15,130 bases of DNA from an uncultured Bacillus sp. (lineage in GTDB: Bacteria > Bacillota > Bacilli > Bacillales > DSM-1321). The notes below the pieces were generated by a model that had not been told where the DNA came from, searched no databases, and saw only the letters and a program-made list of their open reading frames with translations. Every line of letters begins with the position of its first letter. The stretch's first letter is position 1. Shown here piece by piece: positions 14,853 through 15,130 of the stretch. The stretch spans positions 1-15,130 of the forward strand of contig CAKQBC010000021.1 of NCBI GenBank assembly GCA_934215995.1, read 5' to 3'. The translations under genes and the position numbers were made by a program.

Positions 14853-15130
14853 CTATAATAAATTGGCCGCAAGCTGCGCAAGGGCTGACCGCTCGCCTTT
14901 CACCAGTTTTATATGCCCGCTGATGCCCTGGTCCTTGAACTTTTCCACAACATAAGCCAATCCGTTATTATATTCATCCAGATAAGGATGATCAATCTGT
15001 TCAGGATCGCCCATCAGGATAATTTTCGTTCTGTCCCCTACCCTTGTAAGAATAGTTTTGGCCTCATGCTTTGTTAGGTTCTGGGCTTCATCGATGATGA
15101 TGAATTGCTCCGGTATGCTCCTTCCGCGTA
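14853..15130 (-). CDS. phoH: PhoH-family ATPase, C-terminal 91 residues (cut by window edge)
   Basis: A minus-strand frame enters at the right edge and ends at TAG (14853-14855). It reads RGRSIPEQFIIIDEAQNLTK, then TKIILMGDPEQIDHPYLDE, and ends AQLAANLL. FIIIDEAQN is a Walker B motif, and the whole matches the C-terminus of PhoH-like P-loop NTPases. In B. subtilis the gene here is ylaK (PhoH2 type, which in other species carries an N-terminal PIN ribonuclease domain), but the part that would show this lies outside the window. Cellular role is uncertain; RNA-related NTPase or helicase activity has been proposed. It ends at the terminator shared with ylaL. Confidence 0.92.
   Translation of the reverse strand, partial: RGRSIPEQFIIIDEAQNLTKHEAKTILTRVGDRTKIILMGDPEQIDHPYLDEYNNGLAYVVEKFKDQGISGHIKLVKGERSALAQLAANLL

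Overview
The window looks like chromosomal core DNA from a Bacillaceae species (phylum Bacillota). Gene content and order match the Bacillus subtilis block phoH(ylaK)-ylaL-ylaN-ftsW-pycA-ctaA-ctaB-ctaC-ctaD-ctaE-ctaF-ctaG, followed by a DUF420 gene (ctaM/yozB type). Strong purine-rich Shine-Dalgarno sites, sigma-A-like promoters, a lipobox on CtaC and AT-rich intergenic DNA fit this assignment. I cannot name the species. There are no mobile elements, tRNA or rRNA genes, or CRISPR arrays.

Positions 1-8400 form a caa3-type cytochrome c oxidase locus. On the minus strand, reading from high to low coordinates, are ctaB (heme O synthase), ctaC (subunit II fused to cytochrome c), ctaD (subunit I), ctaE (subunit III), ctaF (subunit IV), ctaG and ctaM (both assembly factors). 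ctaA (heme A synthase) is divergent on the plus strand. CtaB and CtaA convert heme B to O to A for CtaD; CtaG and CtaM help assemble the metal centres. Spacing and hairpins suggest at least four minus-strand units: ctaB, ctaCDEF, ctaG and ctaM. ctaC, ctaG and ctaM each have a candidate promoter. The ctaB-ctaA intergenic region (587 bp) carries a good cre-like CcpA site and a GC-richer block of inverted repeats.

Positions 8614-13340 hold pycA (pyruvate carboxylase) and ftsW (septal peptidoglycan polymerase), both on the minus strand. ctaA and pycA converge on a strong shared terminator. A hairpin terminator separates ftsW from pycA, and the best pycA -10 candidate overlaps it.

Positions 13341-13796 are noncoding as far as I can tell. 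They hold the ftsW promoter, the strong ylaN terminator and, between them, a run of consecutive hairpins in DNA clearly richer in GC than its flanks. This is the best candidate for something undescribed in the window. Then follow ylaN (minus; reported Fur/iron regulator), ylaL (plus; unknown function) and the 3' end of a PhoH-family gene (minus), with a shared terminator between the last two.

Overall this is a conserved housekeeping region. The interest lies in the regulatory and intergenic DNA, not in the protein-coding genes.
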